Part shown: one piece after another, positions 12,903 to 24,592 of the stretch | Layout: the number at the start of each line of letters is the position of its first letter | Position numbering within the stretch: position 1 is the first letter of the stretch | From: Desmodesmus armatus | Lineage: Eukaryota > Chlorophyta > Chlorophyceae > Sphaeropleales > Scenedesmaceae | Length of the DNA: 64,000 nt | Direction: 5' to 3' | Assembly (NCBI GenBank): GCA_007449985.2 | Contig: VIIQ02000015.1 | Span: 724,501-788,500, forward strand | Notes under the pieces: model-generated | Seen by the model: only the letters and a program-made list of their open reading frames with translations | Told to the model about the DNA's origin: nothing | Database searches by the model: none | Made by a program: the position numbers and the translations under genes

Positions 12903-14610
12903 CACACCATGCAGGCAGGCGTGTTGACACGTGTGTGGGTTTGTGTTTCGATCTCACTGTTGTCAGTGTTGATTGTAGGCGCTGCTCGGAGAGCAGCTGC
13001 TGCAGCAGTGCTTGCGATGCTATCACTGAATTGTACGGTTTGTGCATGTCAGGCCTGCAGTTGCACTGTTCCTGCACTTGTGTAGGTGGGTTGCTGATGG
13101 GCTGCTGTGCATCTCTACCTGAGCACTGCTGTTGCATGGGTAGTGCACTTGTCAACAGCCTGTACACACAGTGTGCATCTGCCTCCGGCAGTATGCTTTG
13201 TAGTGTCATTGGCCAGTTGGCTGCCGTGGTTTGCTGCTGCTTGTGGCTATTGCATCCAAGGCTCAAGAGGCAGTTGTGTGCAGCCTGTATCCTTGCACAG
13301 CCCCTGCTGTGGGCGCAGGCCATGCACTGACAGCAGCAGCTTGCGTTGCAGGACAGAGCATGCAGGGTTTTGTGCACCGTGGGTGCTGTCTCCTGTGCCT
13401 CCTGTGTCGCCGCTGCGGGTGCCAGCCATGTTTTGTTTGTGGCATCACATGCTGGTGGTGAACCATATGATTGCTGCTCCTGCACCCACACTCAAATCGA
13501 GCTTGCACTAGCAGCACCATTGCAACAGCAGCAGTTCCTGTGTGTCACTTTGCACCCATGGTTCCCTTGTACCTGTCGAGCTGGTCTTGTGTTTTTTGTC
13601 TTGTGTTTTCTGCCTAGCCTTGTTGTCTTGTGTTCGGACCCTGCAATTGTGACGGCTGCAAGAGTTGGTGTGTTCAGCTGGGTCAGACTCAGGCTTGCCT
13701 GGCAACACCTTTTCACAAGCGGGGGGGGGTGTGGGGGGGGGGGGGGGGGGTGTCACCTGTGTGAGATGGGACTCGCGGGGCGGTGAGACAGTGCCCGGAA
13801 CCGGGGAGGTAGCAAGATCGCGGGGCGGTGATGTAAGAGCTTTTCCCAAGTAACTGGGTCTTCCCTACATGCAAGTCAGGCCGACCACTGTCTGCATGAC
13901 AGACTGACAGGCTTGGGTATGGATGTCATTACCGAAGGGGATGCGCTGCGCTCAGGGGCACCAACCATCACTAGCAGTTGCCTGCACATTCAACACAACC
14001 ACTGAGTCAGCTCGAAGCCAACCAGCACTTCAGGATCCGGGGTGCTGCTCTTAAAAGCTGCACCACAACTTCCAAGTAACTCTCTTGGGAATCCGTAAGC
14101 ATTCACAGCCTCAATCACATACAAGCCTAGGCCCAGCAAGTTAACCATAAACTTCTGTACTACAACTCTGAAACCTTGAGTCCAGCACCAGCCTATAAAA
14201 GTTACCCTGTCAGTCACCTGCCAATCACACACTCGCAGCTCCACTCAAATCACAGTATATCCAGCAGCCAACATGCCTAGGGCAGTGCTGCTCAACAAGA
14301 GACACCAGACAGACAGTCTTTATGTAATCCATACGACACTCGCCATCCCTGGCCGGTCGCAGTGCTTGTGCTGACATCGTCATGCAGTGCTTGGCTGTGC
14401 TGACACCATGATGGTCTGACCCAGTAAGGCACCTGCACAACGCCAACAAGGCACCCAAGTATGCTTGCGCACACATTCTTTGCGGTGCTGTTGCTGCTGC
14501 TGAATCTGCTATTGCCTCTGGGCGCAAGTTGCCGCTGCCACAGCCCCTGGATGCTGCATCTGCACCTGGCGCGTTGATATATGTGAGTCACATCTGTGTT
14601 TGCTGCCCAG
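12903..14610. other. Intergenic / 3' flanks with a long G-run
   Basis: The convergent 3' ends of SRPRB (plus) and the LYAR-like gene (minus) lie here. A TGTAA signal sits at 13832-13836. A poly-G tract at about 13723-13750 is broken only by single T bases. No family-like exon was found; the open frames are Cys/Leu-rich shadows. Confidence 0.4.
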
Positions 14611-17097
14611 TCACTGTGCCTGCTCAAACAGGAATGTCTTGCCCCCTTCCAGCCGCACACCCTCCACACCAAGCAGCTGCGGCAGCAACAACAACAGCAT
14701 GACAGCACAGCAGTGTCAGCCAGCCAGGCAAGTAACTGGGGTGAAAGCACGAAAGCCTGGATGCATGGCGTAAAGTCACAACCAGATGACTCATGTAGTC
14801 ATGAGTCTTTGTGAACCTGGCCCACACTGGCCCCGCCGTGCAGTGGTGTCCAACGTGCAAAACTACTACTACTGATCAGGGCCTCAACACACCAAACCCC
14901 GAAACACCAAGTGTTCACCCACCTGCTGCTTGAGTGCTTCGAGCAATGTTGTGTCCTGCTCCACCAGCTTAGCCACCTTCTTGTGACCCAGCTTGCCCTT
15001 CTTCTTCAGCTTCTTGACAACAACACGCAGCACAGCATCCACCCGCTGCTGCTGCTGCTGCTCCTCGCCAGCGTTGTTGAGATCTGGGGTGTCGGGCTGC
15101 TCCACAACCACCTCCACTGCTGCTGCTGCTGCTTTCTGCTTTTTGGATTTCTTGGACTTTTTCTGCTCCTGCTCCTGCTGCTGCTCAGGCTGGGGTGCAG
15201 CTTCCTCTGCTGCTGCTGTGGTGGCATCGCCCGAGCCCTTGCGCTTTTCCTGCTTGCTGCTGCTCTTGTCTTCAGCAGGCTGCTGTTGCTGCTCCTGCTG
15301 CACCTCCCCCTGTGCCTGCTGCTGCTGCTTATCAGCCTTTGATTTCTTCTCCTTCTTTTCTTTCTTGCTCTTTTTGCTGGCAGGCTGCTCCTCCTGCTGC
15401 TCCTCCTGTTTCTGCTGCTCCTGCTCAGGCTTGTCAGCAGCAGCAGCAGCAGCTGCTGGCTCAGCTGCAGTGCCATTTTGCTGCTGCTGCTGTGGCTCCT
15501 GCCCTCCTGCTGCTTCCCGTGCTGCTGCCCTAGCCTGCAGACAACACAACACAGTACATCACAACAAACAAACCTCAGCACATGCCATAGGCAGGCAGTG
15601 CGCCCTTCAACACCACAATTACAGCACAGCCACACGCTGATTCCCTCTCCTCGACATTCAATTCCTGCTCTCTTGGCCGTCTGCCCCTGGGCCCTCAATA
15701 CTGGTAGCGTGCCACTTGCAACTGGCTCATTGTAATTGTAGTTTGCTTGGATGCAGGTACCTTGGGCCAGGTCATCCATTCAGCAGAAAGGTCCCGTCCC
15801 CTGCCACAATATAGCAATACGATGGTGTGACGTCCAGCACAACAAGGGGTCACTTCTGCTCCCCCGCCCCCACCCCCTCCCTTGCCACCCCCATGTCACT
15901 CACCCTCCTCTTGTGCTTTGCCCCTGCAGCATGTCCCAGCAGTGTCTCCCTACTGGTGCAGCTGACATTGCAGCAGCTGCAGCGCCAGGGGGGACGCTCT
16001 GACAGGAACTCCAGCCCCACAGCCTCACTGTCAGCAGCAGCAGCAGCAGGCTGCTGGGCACCTCCCTCCTGGAAGAACCCCTTCTCTGCAAAGCCGCCGG
16101 GCTTGGTGGCAGCTAGGGCGTACTTCTCATGCTCAGTCACACAGGTGTTGTGCGTCTGCAGGGGGGGGGGGGGAGGCACAAGGTGGGGTGATTGTGAGCA
16201 TGGATGAGGGTGCTGGTGGGTGCGTAGTGGGTGGGGCAGGAGGTGCAAGTTGTTGTGAGTGGGGGCTTGTAGCGTTGGACGGAGGCTGCCACACACTCCC
16301 TGGGGGGGGGGGGGTGATGCAACAGAGCGGTGCAGTATCCTTGCAGCTGTGCTGCTGCCGTGGTGCTGCCAGGGCACATGTCACACCCCTGCTGAGCGCC
16401 GTCAAGGCTCTGCTGCTGCTGCTGCTCTGGGGCGCACGGCCTAGTAAATCTCCTGCCGCTGCTGCTGCTGCTGCTGCCGCCGCGGCTCTAGGCCGTACTG
16501 CTGAGTCAACACATAGTAGCCCTGGGTGACCCCTACTCACCCCTGCTGAGCGTCTGTCAAAGGTCCTGCTGCAGTCAACACATGTGAAGCTCTGGCTCCA
16601 GCAGGAGTGGAAGTGGTTGGCCAACTTGGGCTGTGAGGAGTGTTGGAAACACAGTGGCAGGCAGGCAAGTAGGGCAACAGCACAAGTTAGTCATACAGCA
16701 GCAGGGTCAGGCAAGTGAGTGGCCACAGCCAATCCAACACAATGAAAACGACTGGGGCGCTGTGGCTCTGGCTATAGCTGCTGGGGGTGCTATGAGTGCT
16801 GCGTCTTACATTGATGATTGCCAGGTGATAGCAAGCTGATTCACAAGGAGGCCTAGAAGCAGACCAACATGCTATGCAGTGGATAGTGAATAGCTGAATG
16901 TAGGGATTGCTGTTCCAGCACTGGAAGCAGTGAAAGCTTGAGGGCGCTTGGGTGGAATTCCACCCAAGAAGAGCTTTCTCCCCCTGACACTACTGTACTG
17001 ATGCTGTGCTTTGAAGTTTGCTGTGCTTGTGGTATCATCGAGCTCGACGTACCTTCTTGATTGTGTCACCACAGCCATCACAGCAGAACCAGACCAT
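14611..17097 (-). CDS. LYAR-type nucleolar zinc-finger protein
   Basis: Five exons, all phase 0 with GT-AG borders: 17097-17053, 16630-16541, 16155-15904, 15534-14923, 14676-14611; 354 residues. The N-terminus MVWFCCDGCGDTIKK joins PKLANHFHSCWSQSFTCVDC, giving the paired C2HC fingers of the zf-LYAR family (LYAR is a nucleolar protein acting in pre-rRNA processing and growth). Exon 3 adds a U1/JAZ-like finger (CSCCNVSCTSRETLLGHAAGAKHKRR as C-x2-C...H-x4-H). Exon 4 is a Lys/Gln/Glu-rich linker with nuclear-localisation-like KKSKKEKKEKK runs. Exons 4-5 end in the conserved small C-terminal module (KKLKKKGKLGHKKVAKLVE, then LLGVEGVRLEGGKTFLF). It shares a 244-bp divergent promoter with SHMT. The stop is TGA. 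Confidence 0.88.
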
Positions 17098-17341
17098 TGC
17101 TGCTGCTGACGGCTATCAGGCTGATGCAGCTGGAATTTCTGCTGTGCTGTGCACAATGGAGGCTTTGGTCGAGCTTCAAACAGTCGAACGCATGCAGTGT
17201 CTCACCATGCTAAATATTTTGGCTTTCGACTTTTCTGCTTTTCACTAAAGCCTGAACCGCCGCAAACCGTTGGAGCACCGAGACTAAGACTTTCGGTGTC
17301 GTAGTAGCAGCACATTTCCACGTTTGTTTGCGACAGTCATC
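17098..17341. promoter_or_regulatory. Divergent promoter between LYAR-like and SHMT genes
   Basis: Only 244 bp separate the two ATG codons, which face away from each other, so both promoters and 5' UTRs overlap or abut. No TATA box is visible. Shared control would pair a ribosome-biogenesis factor with one-carbon metabolism, but that is inference from spacing alone. Confidence 0.6.
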
Positions 17342-20300
17342 ATGGCGCTGCGCAGGAGTGCTTTGCGTTTGCTCAGCTTGAGGCAGTCCGCTTATGCAGC
17401 TGTGGTAGGTTGTCCCTGCTGTGCGCTGTGCATTCGATAATTAGTGCAAGATCATCGAAGTTGAACCATGCATTTTTCCAGATACTCACCAGGGTAGCGT
17501 GATTACCACGACTTCTATGAAGTGTCCCCACCTCTCGACACTGATGGTGTGTGCTGTTGCTGCTGGGTGTGTTGTGCCTGCAGACTGTCCCATCGCGGGG
17601 CTATGCAGCACAGGTACGGCAGCAGCTGGCGACACAGCAGCTAGTTCCCCAAAACAGCAGCAGATCACCTAGAACCACCTACCCACATACACACCCCCAG
17701 CAGGTCTTGAGTTTGCTCATGCATCTCAGCAGCAGTGTATGTTTATGTCGCCTGCTGTGCACCCCTTCACACCAGCAGCAGAGGCCTCAGCACTAAGACT
17801 CCCATCACACTACTTGGCAAGCAGTAGCATGCAATTGCTGTTCCATGCATCACAGGCACTGCGTAACGAAGATGACTATCAGAAGTTCGCATCAGACGAC
17901 AGCAGGGCACACGTTACGGTGGGTGGGGTCTGTGTCATGGGGGCATGGCTTGGCAGTGGATCCTGCTGCATGATGCATGTGATGGAACTGTAACTGTGCC
18001 TTACGCAAGTGAGGGGACAGCAGCATCAATTCAGTGAGTTTTCAACCTATTGAGCTCCCATCCCAGCAGCAGCAGCACCGATACAGGTGTAACTTGTATC
18101 AGATCGGTGTGCTGTCGTCGCGCCTATGCTTGTCTGTCTGTTGAGTCCCTGCTGCTGCTGTGCCTGTGCTGTCGACAATGTGGCATACGAAGGATCTACA
18201 GCAACAGAAAAGGCAGCACTCACACACCCATGTTCTGAGGTGCTGTGGACGTGGTTGATAGCCAGCATACAAGCAAACAGAATCAGCTGGTAGCTGTGTG
18301 CAAGCATGGTCTCTGCAAGGACAGCTCTTGCTAGCTTGTGCTTATCTGGCTGTGTGTGTCGCTGTGGTTTGCAGTGGCCCAAGGTGCTGAATGCCCCCCT
18401 GGCTGATGTGGACCCTGAACTGTTTGACATCATTGAGAAGGAGAAGAACAGGCAGTACAAGGTGCGCATGGAGGGGGGGGGGGGCGGGGGGGGAGGGGGT
18501 GAACTACGAGGAGCGGGCTTTGGTCTTGAGAGACTCTCTTTCTGTTGGACAGGGGGATGGCAAAAGGGGCGGAGTGTACAGAACCGGAGGGGGGGGGAGG
18601 GTGTGAACAATGGCAGCGAAAGGGGCATCTGGCTGCAACTAGGCAGGCAGGGAGCCGTGTGATGCTGGCCCAGGGTGGATCAAACTGGCGTTAGGGCGAC
18701 TGCCGTAGTGACATGCTACACAGAAGTAGTTGGTTTCCAAGTCAACCACCATGGACGTTACAGCTGAATGACCTTTCACACGATATGTTTCCAGATCATG
18801 CACTTGCTGCTGTTATGGACTGTCTGTGTGCCTGTGGCTGCCTGCCTGTTCAGGGCCTGGAGCTGATCCCCTCTGAGAACTTTGTGTCAGCATCAGTCAT
18901 GGAGGCAGTGGGCTCAGTCATGACCAACAAGTACTCTGAGGGATACCCAGGGGCCAGGTGTGTCGTGCATGGGGCATGCTTTTGTGTGACCGGTTGGCTG
19001 GGTGGGTGGTTCGAGAGGGGGCCGGGTGGTGTTGGAAGTGATGGTGTGGGGTTGCGTCAGCATGGGGGCACGAAAGTACAATGTGTATGGGGAAGCAGTC
19101 AGTTGCAGCAGCTGCTTGAGCAGCACCCGCAGCAGCAGCTGCCTAGTGTGTGCAAAGGAGGCTTGGCACCTTGTGTTGTGCAATGCACAGTCACGTTTTC
19201 TCCTAGTCTTCTGAGCTGTGTAGTGCTGGTCCCCCCTCACTCTCACCCTTCGCCCTTCTTTCGCCCTTCGCTGCCGCCCCCCTCCTCCGCCCCCTCCCCT
19301 TCCACTCCCCAGGTACTATGGTGGCAATGAGTTCATTGACATGGCTGAGAGGCTCTGCCAGGTGGGGCTGACAGCAGCAGCAGCAGAAGCAGCAGCACAA
19401 ACAGCAACACCAGCAGCAACACCAGCAGCAGCAGGTCCTGCAAGTGTGGCGGCGGCGGCACCAGCAGCAGCACATGTGAACAGGCAGTCATGCGCAGCCA
19501 GCAACTGCAGAGTGATTGTCATGCCTGATGTTACAATCGCAGCAGGCAGCACAGTAGTTCACCCCCAGTGAACACGCCATGTGGGCTGCATCTGAAAGAG
19601 GCAGGCAGCACTGGTGGCAGATGCAATGCATGCTGAGTCATCTGCTTATCACGCAGAAGGGTTGATGTGCTGACGTACCATGTGCTGTGTGCTGTGCTGT
19701 GCTGCTGCAGAAACGTGCTCTGGAGGCTTTTGGCCTTGACCCTGAGAAGTGGGGTGTCAATGTGCAGTCACTCTCCGGGTCACCAGCAAACTTCCAGGTA
19801 CAGCGTCACAGTTGTGAGAGTCCTCATGGACCCCCTTTTTGAAAGGGTGGTCTTGCGGCATGAGGCCTGGTGGATTGCCACACTGCAGCAGCTGGAGACA
19901 ATGCTTACAGAAGACAGGAGGGAGATTCCGCAGCAGTTGCCAATTAGTACAGCAGGGAGAAGACCCCCAACCACGCGACAGTACATAGGGATGGACTGAC
20001 TGCAGCAGCTGGTGCAAGTTACTGCAGTCTCTGTCAACAGGCTTACGGGGCACACATGTCACAGGGTTGTGGGGGTGGTGGTGGCGGTGGAGGGTGGGGT
20101 GGTACAACTGTTCAATCATGACGGCAGACGACATCGAACTCCAAATAATCAATGCTAGCCATGCTGCTGATGCTGATGCCGCCTCTCCCAAACACATGTT
20201 GCAGGTGTACACTGCGCTGCTGGCCCCCCATGACCGCATCATGGCGCTGGACCTGCCCCACGGTGGCCACCTCAGCCACGGCTACCAGACTGACACAAAG

Positions 20301-23300
20301 AAGATCAGCGCTACATCCATCTACTTCGAGGTGGGGGCAATCAGAGTACATTGGTAGTGCATGCTGCTGCCGTGCTGTGCTGTGCTGTGCCATCCCACGT
20401 TCTGTGCACCACCCATGTATATATCTAGTCAGGGGGGACGCATCCGGCCCAGGATTTCTAGTGTATCTCTTTTAGGTCACTGGATCGGCCTGGTGGTGTG
20501 CTGCATTGCACCTAGGTGAAATTGTTTCTTTATGCACAAGGAATCTGCTGGTGAGTGCGGCAATGGAACAATTGACAAAGCGCCTTGGTGCACTATCGAA
20601 TGACTTCTTCCAACCCACACAAGAAGTCAACTTTTGAGGCATTTTGACGGCTACACTGCACGATATGTTACACAAAGGGCTGCTGCTGACGTGTTGTGCT
20701 GTGCCCTGGATGCGTGGCTTTTTTCAGACGATGCCCTACCGTCTGAATGAGGAGACTGGTCTGATTGACTATGACATGCTGGAGAAGACTGCCAAGCTGT
20801 TCAGGCCCAAGCTCATCGTGGCAGGTGAGCATGACACAAACCACACACAACATGAAAAGATGCATATAGTCAAATGTGCCTTAGCATATCTGCCCCCCTC
20901 CCCCCCCCCCAACACACACACATCTTGTGTCTACACACACGAGACACAAACACACAAAGCACACCAATGGACACCAGCATATGTGTGCATGTGCTGGTGT
21001 AGCCCAACAGATGCACTTCCATGCAAGCGCTGCTGGGTCAACTTCACTCAGCATGCTGTACTGGCTTCTGACGCCTGCAAGGCAGTGGCGTAGGCACCAA
21101 TATGCTGTTTGTGTAAGTGCTGCTGCTGCTGCTGCTGCTGCAGGTGCCTCTGCCTACACTCGTCACTACGACTACCCCCGCATGCGTGCCATTGCTGACC
21201 AGCACAAGGCATGGCTGCTGGCGGACATGGCACACATCAGCGGACTCGTGGCAGCAGGTGAGGCAGGATTTTTTTGGGGGGGGGTCTTGTGTGTGGGGGG
21301 GGGGAGGGGGGAGGTGTGGTAGCTTGCAATCCTGCCTTTCAGATGGGCCAGCCCCCAGCAGCATTGGAGGTTTCCAGCATGAGTTGTGGCAGTTGAAACC
21401 CAAGGAATACCTGTACCAGTTCGGTTATACTGTCGCTGCTGGCAGACATGGCCCACATCAGCGGACTCGTGGCAGCAGGTGGGGGCAGGGCGGGTGGCTT
21501 TGAGGCCTTCATGGTTTTGAGGGGTGTAGGGTTCAGGCTGAGGGTGTGAGGGTTTTAGGCTGCGCGGTTTGAGGGTTGAGCGTGGGTGGAGGGCAGGACA
21601 AAGACACTTGAGTTGCTATGACCCTGTGCCCTATTCGTGACAGCACACATTCCAAGCTAGTTGCGTTTACATGCCTTTGTGGCTTGGTGAACTTATGGAT
21701 GTTTGTTGCGTGCTGCTGCTGCCGTCACATCGCAGGCCTGGTGCCCTCACCATTCGAGTATGCTGACATTGTCACAACCACCACACACAAGAGCTTGCGT
21801 GGACCAAGGTGTGTGTGGGGGGGGCGTGGGGGGGGGGGTTCTGGATGATCACTTTCACCTGTTGGTACTCGCTATACAAAATGAGGTCCGCTATACAAGA
21901 TGAGGCCAGATGTCCGATATACATGTCCGCTATACAAGATGAGGCCAGAAATGCATGCCTGGCTTTACCTATGCTCACAGCAAGGGGTAAGTGCCCATAT
22001 CGCTTCTGTCTGTTGTTGCTGAACTGGTATCATCACTGTCGCCATCCATCCACCAGGGGTGCCATGATCTTCTACCGCCGTGGTGCTCGTGGTGTCAACA
22101 AGAAGACCGGTGAGGATATCCCCTACGGACTGGAGGACAAGATCAACTTCGCTGTCTTCCCAGGTAGGGCCGGAAGGGGGGGGGGGTGTTGTGAGGGGGT
22201 GTAGGCGCATTGCAGGTGCGGGTGTTTGCGTGGTGTTGTGCTATGTAGGGTGGAGCTGGGGTGGTGCTGAGTGTGGGGTTGAAAGGAGGTGAGGTCAGAA
22301 CGGCACGGGGGGTGAGTGGCTGTGGCAGTTGGTTTGCATGTGCAGGCACAACCACCAATTGGATCGTTAGGTTTCAAGTAGCTCAGTCAGCTGCCGCGCC
22401 GGTGATGTTCTGGATAGAGATACCAATGTAGCCGACGCACCATCATCCAGCTTTATGCATGGCAGTCTCCCTGAACTCATCCTCGATCCCCTCCCCCAAT
22501 GCTGCCCTTACCCTCCCAGGGCTGCAGGGTGGTCCCCACAACCACACCATCAGCGGTCTGGCGTGTGCGCTGAAGCAGGCAGCCACCCCTGAGTTCAAGC
22601 AGTACCAGGAGCAGGTCATGGCCAACAGCACGGCACTGGCAGACGGACTGCAGAAGCGCGGCTACACACTCGTGTCAGGTGAGTGCCGGTTGTGTGCATG
22701 TGTGTGTGTGGGGGGGGGGTGGCTGACTTTGTTGATGAGGGGCAGAGTGTCTGCGAGTGTTGGGGTGTTGGGGTGTCGGGAGGGGTTGTCTGACATACAA
22801 GACTGGCATGTTGAGCCATGTGTACAACCTGAACAAGTCCCGCACGGAACTGCACACGTGTTGACCAGGCTCGGTTATCCAGCACAGCGCAGCCCAGTAA
22901 TCAACAGCGTGGTGACTGAATGGTGCATGCTCCAAGTCCTGTTCTGCTGAACCCACCGCTGTGCTTGATCTCCTGTCTGTTTATGTGAAGGCGGCACTGA
23001 CAACCACATAGTGCTGGTCAGCACTGTATAGCAGTTGGCTGACCGATGTGCTGCCATGTTTCGATGAGCAATGTCACAGCTCGAGTTTGCTTACTGGTCT
23101 GTTTGCTTTGCCATCCCGTCTGTTCGTGTCCAGGCGGCACTGACAACCACATCGTGCTGGTTGACCTGCGGCCCAAGGGTGTGGATGGCAGCAAGGCAGA
23201 GCGCGTGCTGGAGCTGGCACACATCGCAGGTGGGTGGGCGTGTAGGCTGCGCCGGGGTTTGGTGACAATAGGGGAAGGAATGTCAGATGTCCGGAAGACA

Positions 23301-24592
23301 GTGTGCTGGGGCCAAAAAACGGTGTGCTCGGAATGCTTGATTCAATGTTTGGAGTCGCACAATTATTGTCCAGCTGCAGCCAATGATAACTTGGTGCCTG
23401 GCGATGTGAAGGCCATGCAACACTGCTAGCTCACCCTAATCGACGCTGTGGTGTGCTGTGCTGTGCTGCACTGCAGCCAACAAGAACACTGTGCCTGGTG
23501 ATGTGAAGGCTATGGTGCCAGGTGGCCTGCGCATGGGCAGCCCAGCACTCACCAGCAGAGGCTTTGTGGAGGGAGACTTTGACCAGGTGGCCGGCTTCGT
23601 GGACAGGGCAATCAAGATTGCAGGTGGGTGGGGAGGATGGAGTGTGTTCAGGCGCAGGGCTGTGCCGTGTTGTCCTTTTCGAAAGAGCTTCAAAATGTCA
23701 AAGAGTGCGGCATATGTCTACGTGCACATTCCACAGGACACTTACTGGAACAAGGCGGTTCCAGCACCAAACAGACATGTGGGCTTGATGTGGTGCCATT
23801 GTGTGCCTGTTACAAACATGCAATCTCTGGGGTCCCCACGCGCCATTGTTGCTGCTGCTGCTGCCGCTGCAGTTGACCTGCAGTCCAAGATTGCTGCTGA
23901 CAGTGGCAAGAAGAATGTCACATCCAAGGAGTTCAACGCATACGTCCTAGCCAACAAGGTGAGGCCTGCTGTCACATATCAACATCCAAGTTAAATTATA
24001 GAGTCAGACTTATAAACAAGTGCATTGACTGGTTGCTTGCATGGCTTTGGCCTGGGCAGTATACATGACAGGTACTGCAAGTCACACATGAATCTAGTAG
24101 TTGCATGTTGGGCATTTGACATGTGCATGCAGAGTTGCACCGAGTAGTCAGTGCGCCACTCCACATGCGCATGCCATGTGCCCAGTACGCAAGTATTGGG
24201 TTCATGTAACTGCACATGTTGCCACAACAGCAGCACTGAGTATCCCTGCAGTCTTGTCACCTGCACTCCTGCTCAAGTGTTGTCCTAACCTTTACTAAAC
24301 CCCCCTCCTGCATCATTACACATGACTAAACCGCCCTTCTGCAGCATTACACATGACCACGTTCTCAGCTGCACCACGTCACACTGTAGGCACAAACATA
24401 CATTACCCCACTGCCCCAGTATCCTGTGCTAACTGTTTCCTTTCTCCTTCCTTTTGTTCCCCTGTCTCTCCTCGCATTTTCAACCCATTCCAGGTCCCTG
24501 AGATTGATGCCCTGAAGGCGGATGTCGAGGCATTCAGCAAGCAGTTCCCAACCATCGGCTTTGAGAAGTCAACCATGCGCTACCAGGACTGA
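17342..24592 (+). CDS. Serine hydroxymethyltransferase, probably mitochondrial
   Basis: PLP enzyme converting serine and tetrahydrofolate to glycine and 5,10-methylene-THF. Seventeen exons were phased by GT-AG sites: 17342-17404, 17584-17613, 17856-17918, 18375-18461, 18854-18957, 19313-19361, 19711-19797, 20205-20330, 20728-20824, 21144-21257, 21736-21808, 22057-22163, 22520-22678, 23134-23229, 23477-23623, 23873-23958, 24494-24592. The total is 1587 nt, 528 residues, ending TGA. Family blocks include [33 protein letters not shown], the PLP-lysine motif [24 protein letters not shown], and [18 protein letters not shown]. The Arg/Ser-rich N-terminus ([16 protein letters not shown]) looks like a mitochondrial presequence; photorespiratory or one-carbon use would follow. 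Exon 3 ([11 protein letters not shown]) is the least certain. Introns hold partial exon copies (see separate entries). Confidence 0.95.
21436..21478 (+). repeat. Partial copy of SHMT exon 10 (3' part plus donor site)
   Basis: The 43 bases match the end of the real exon (21215-21257) with two mismatches, both silent in the exon frame, and run into a GTGGGG donor like the real exon. No matching upstream half or acceptor is present. It lies about 180 bp downstream of the exon, in the intron. Confidence 0.85.
21871..21952. repeat. Short tandem repeats in SHMT intron 11
   Basis: The sequence CCGCTATACAAGATGAGGCC occurs twice, with a further diverged CGCTATACAAAATGAGG copy just before. This is an imperfect local tandem array of roughly 20-40 bp units within the intron after exon 21736-21808. 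Confidence 0.75.
22968..23017 (+). repeat. Partial copy of SHMT exon 14 start with its intron end
   Basis: This matches the polypyrimidine/acceptor region and first ~29 bases of the real exon 14 (23134 onward), including GGCACTGACAACCACAT. An in-frame TAG follows at about 23028. The acceptor reads GAAG rather than CCAG. It sits about 140 bp before the real exon. Confidence 0.85.
23371..23417 (+). repeat. Partial copy of SHMT exon 15 start with its acceptor
   Basis: CTGCAG followed by about 38 bases is homologous to the start of exon 15 (23477 onward), including GTGCCTGG and GATGTGAAGG. If spliced to exon 14 it reads [16 protein letters not shown] and then a TAG. It lies about 100 bp upstream of the true exon and is clearly diverged by several substitutions. 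Confidence 0.85.

Noticed and set aside
14911..15640. Plus-strand Leu/Cys/Ser-rich frames
   Set aside because: They are the antisense of the Lys/Gln-rich LYAR exon, which is supported by splice phases and domain order.
21530..21585. Interstitial telomere in an SHMT intron
   Set aside because: AGGGTT-like pieces are degenerate and irregularly spaced, within a generally G-rich intron.
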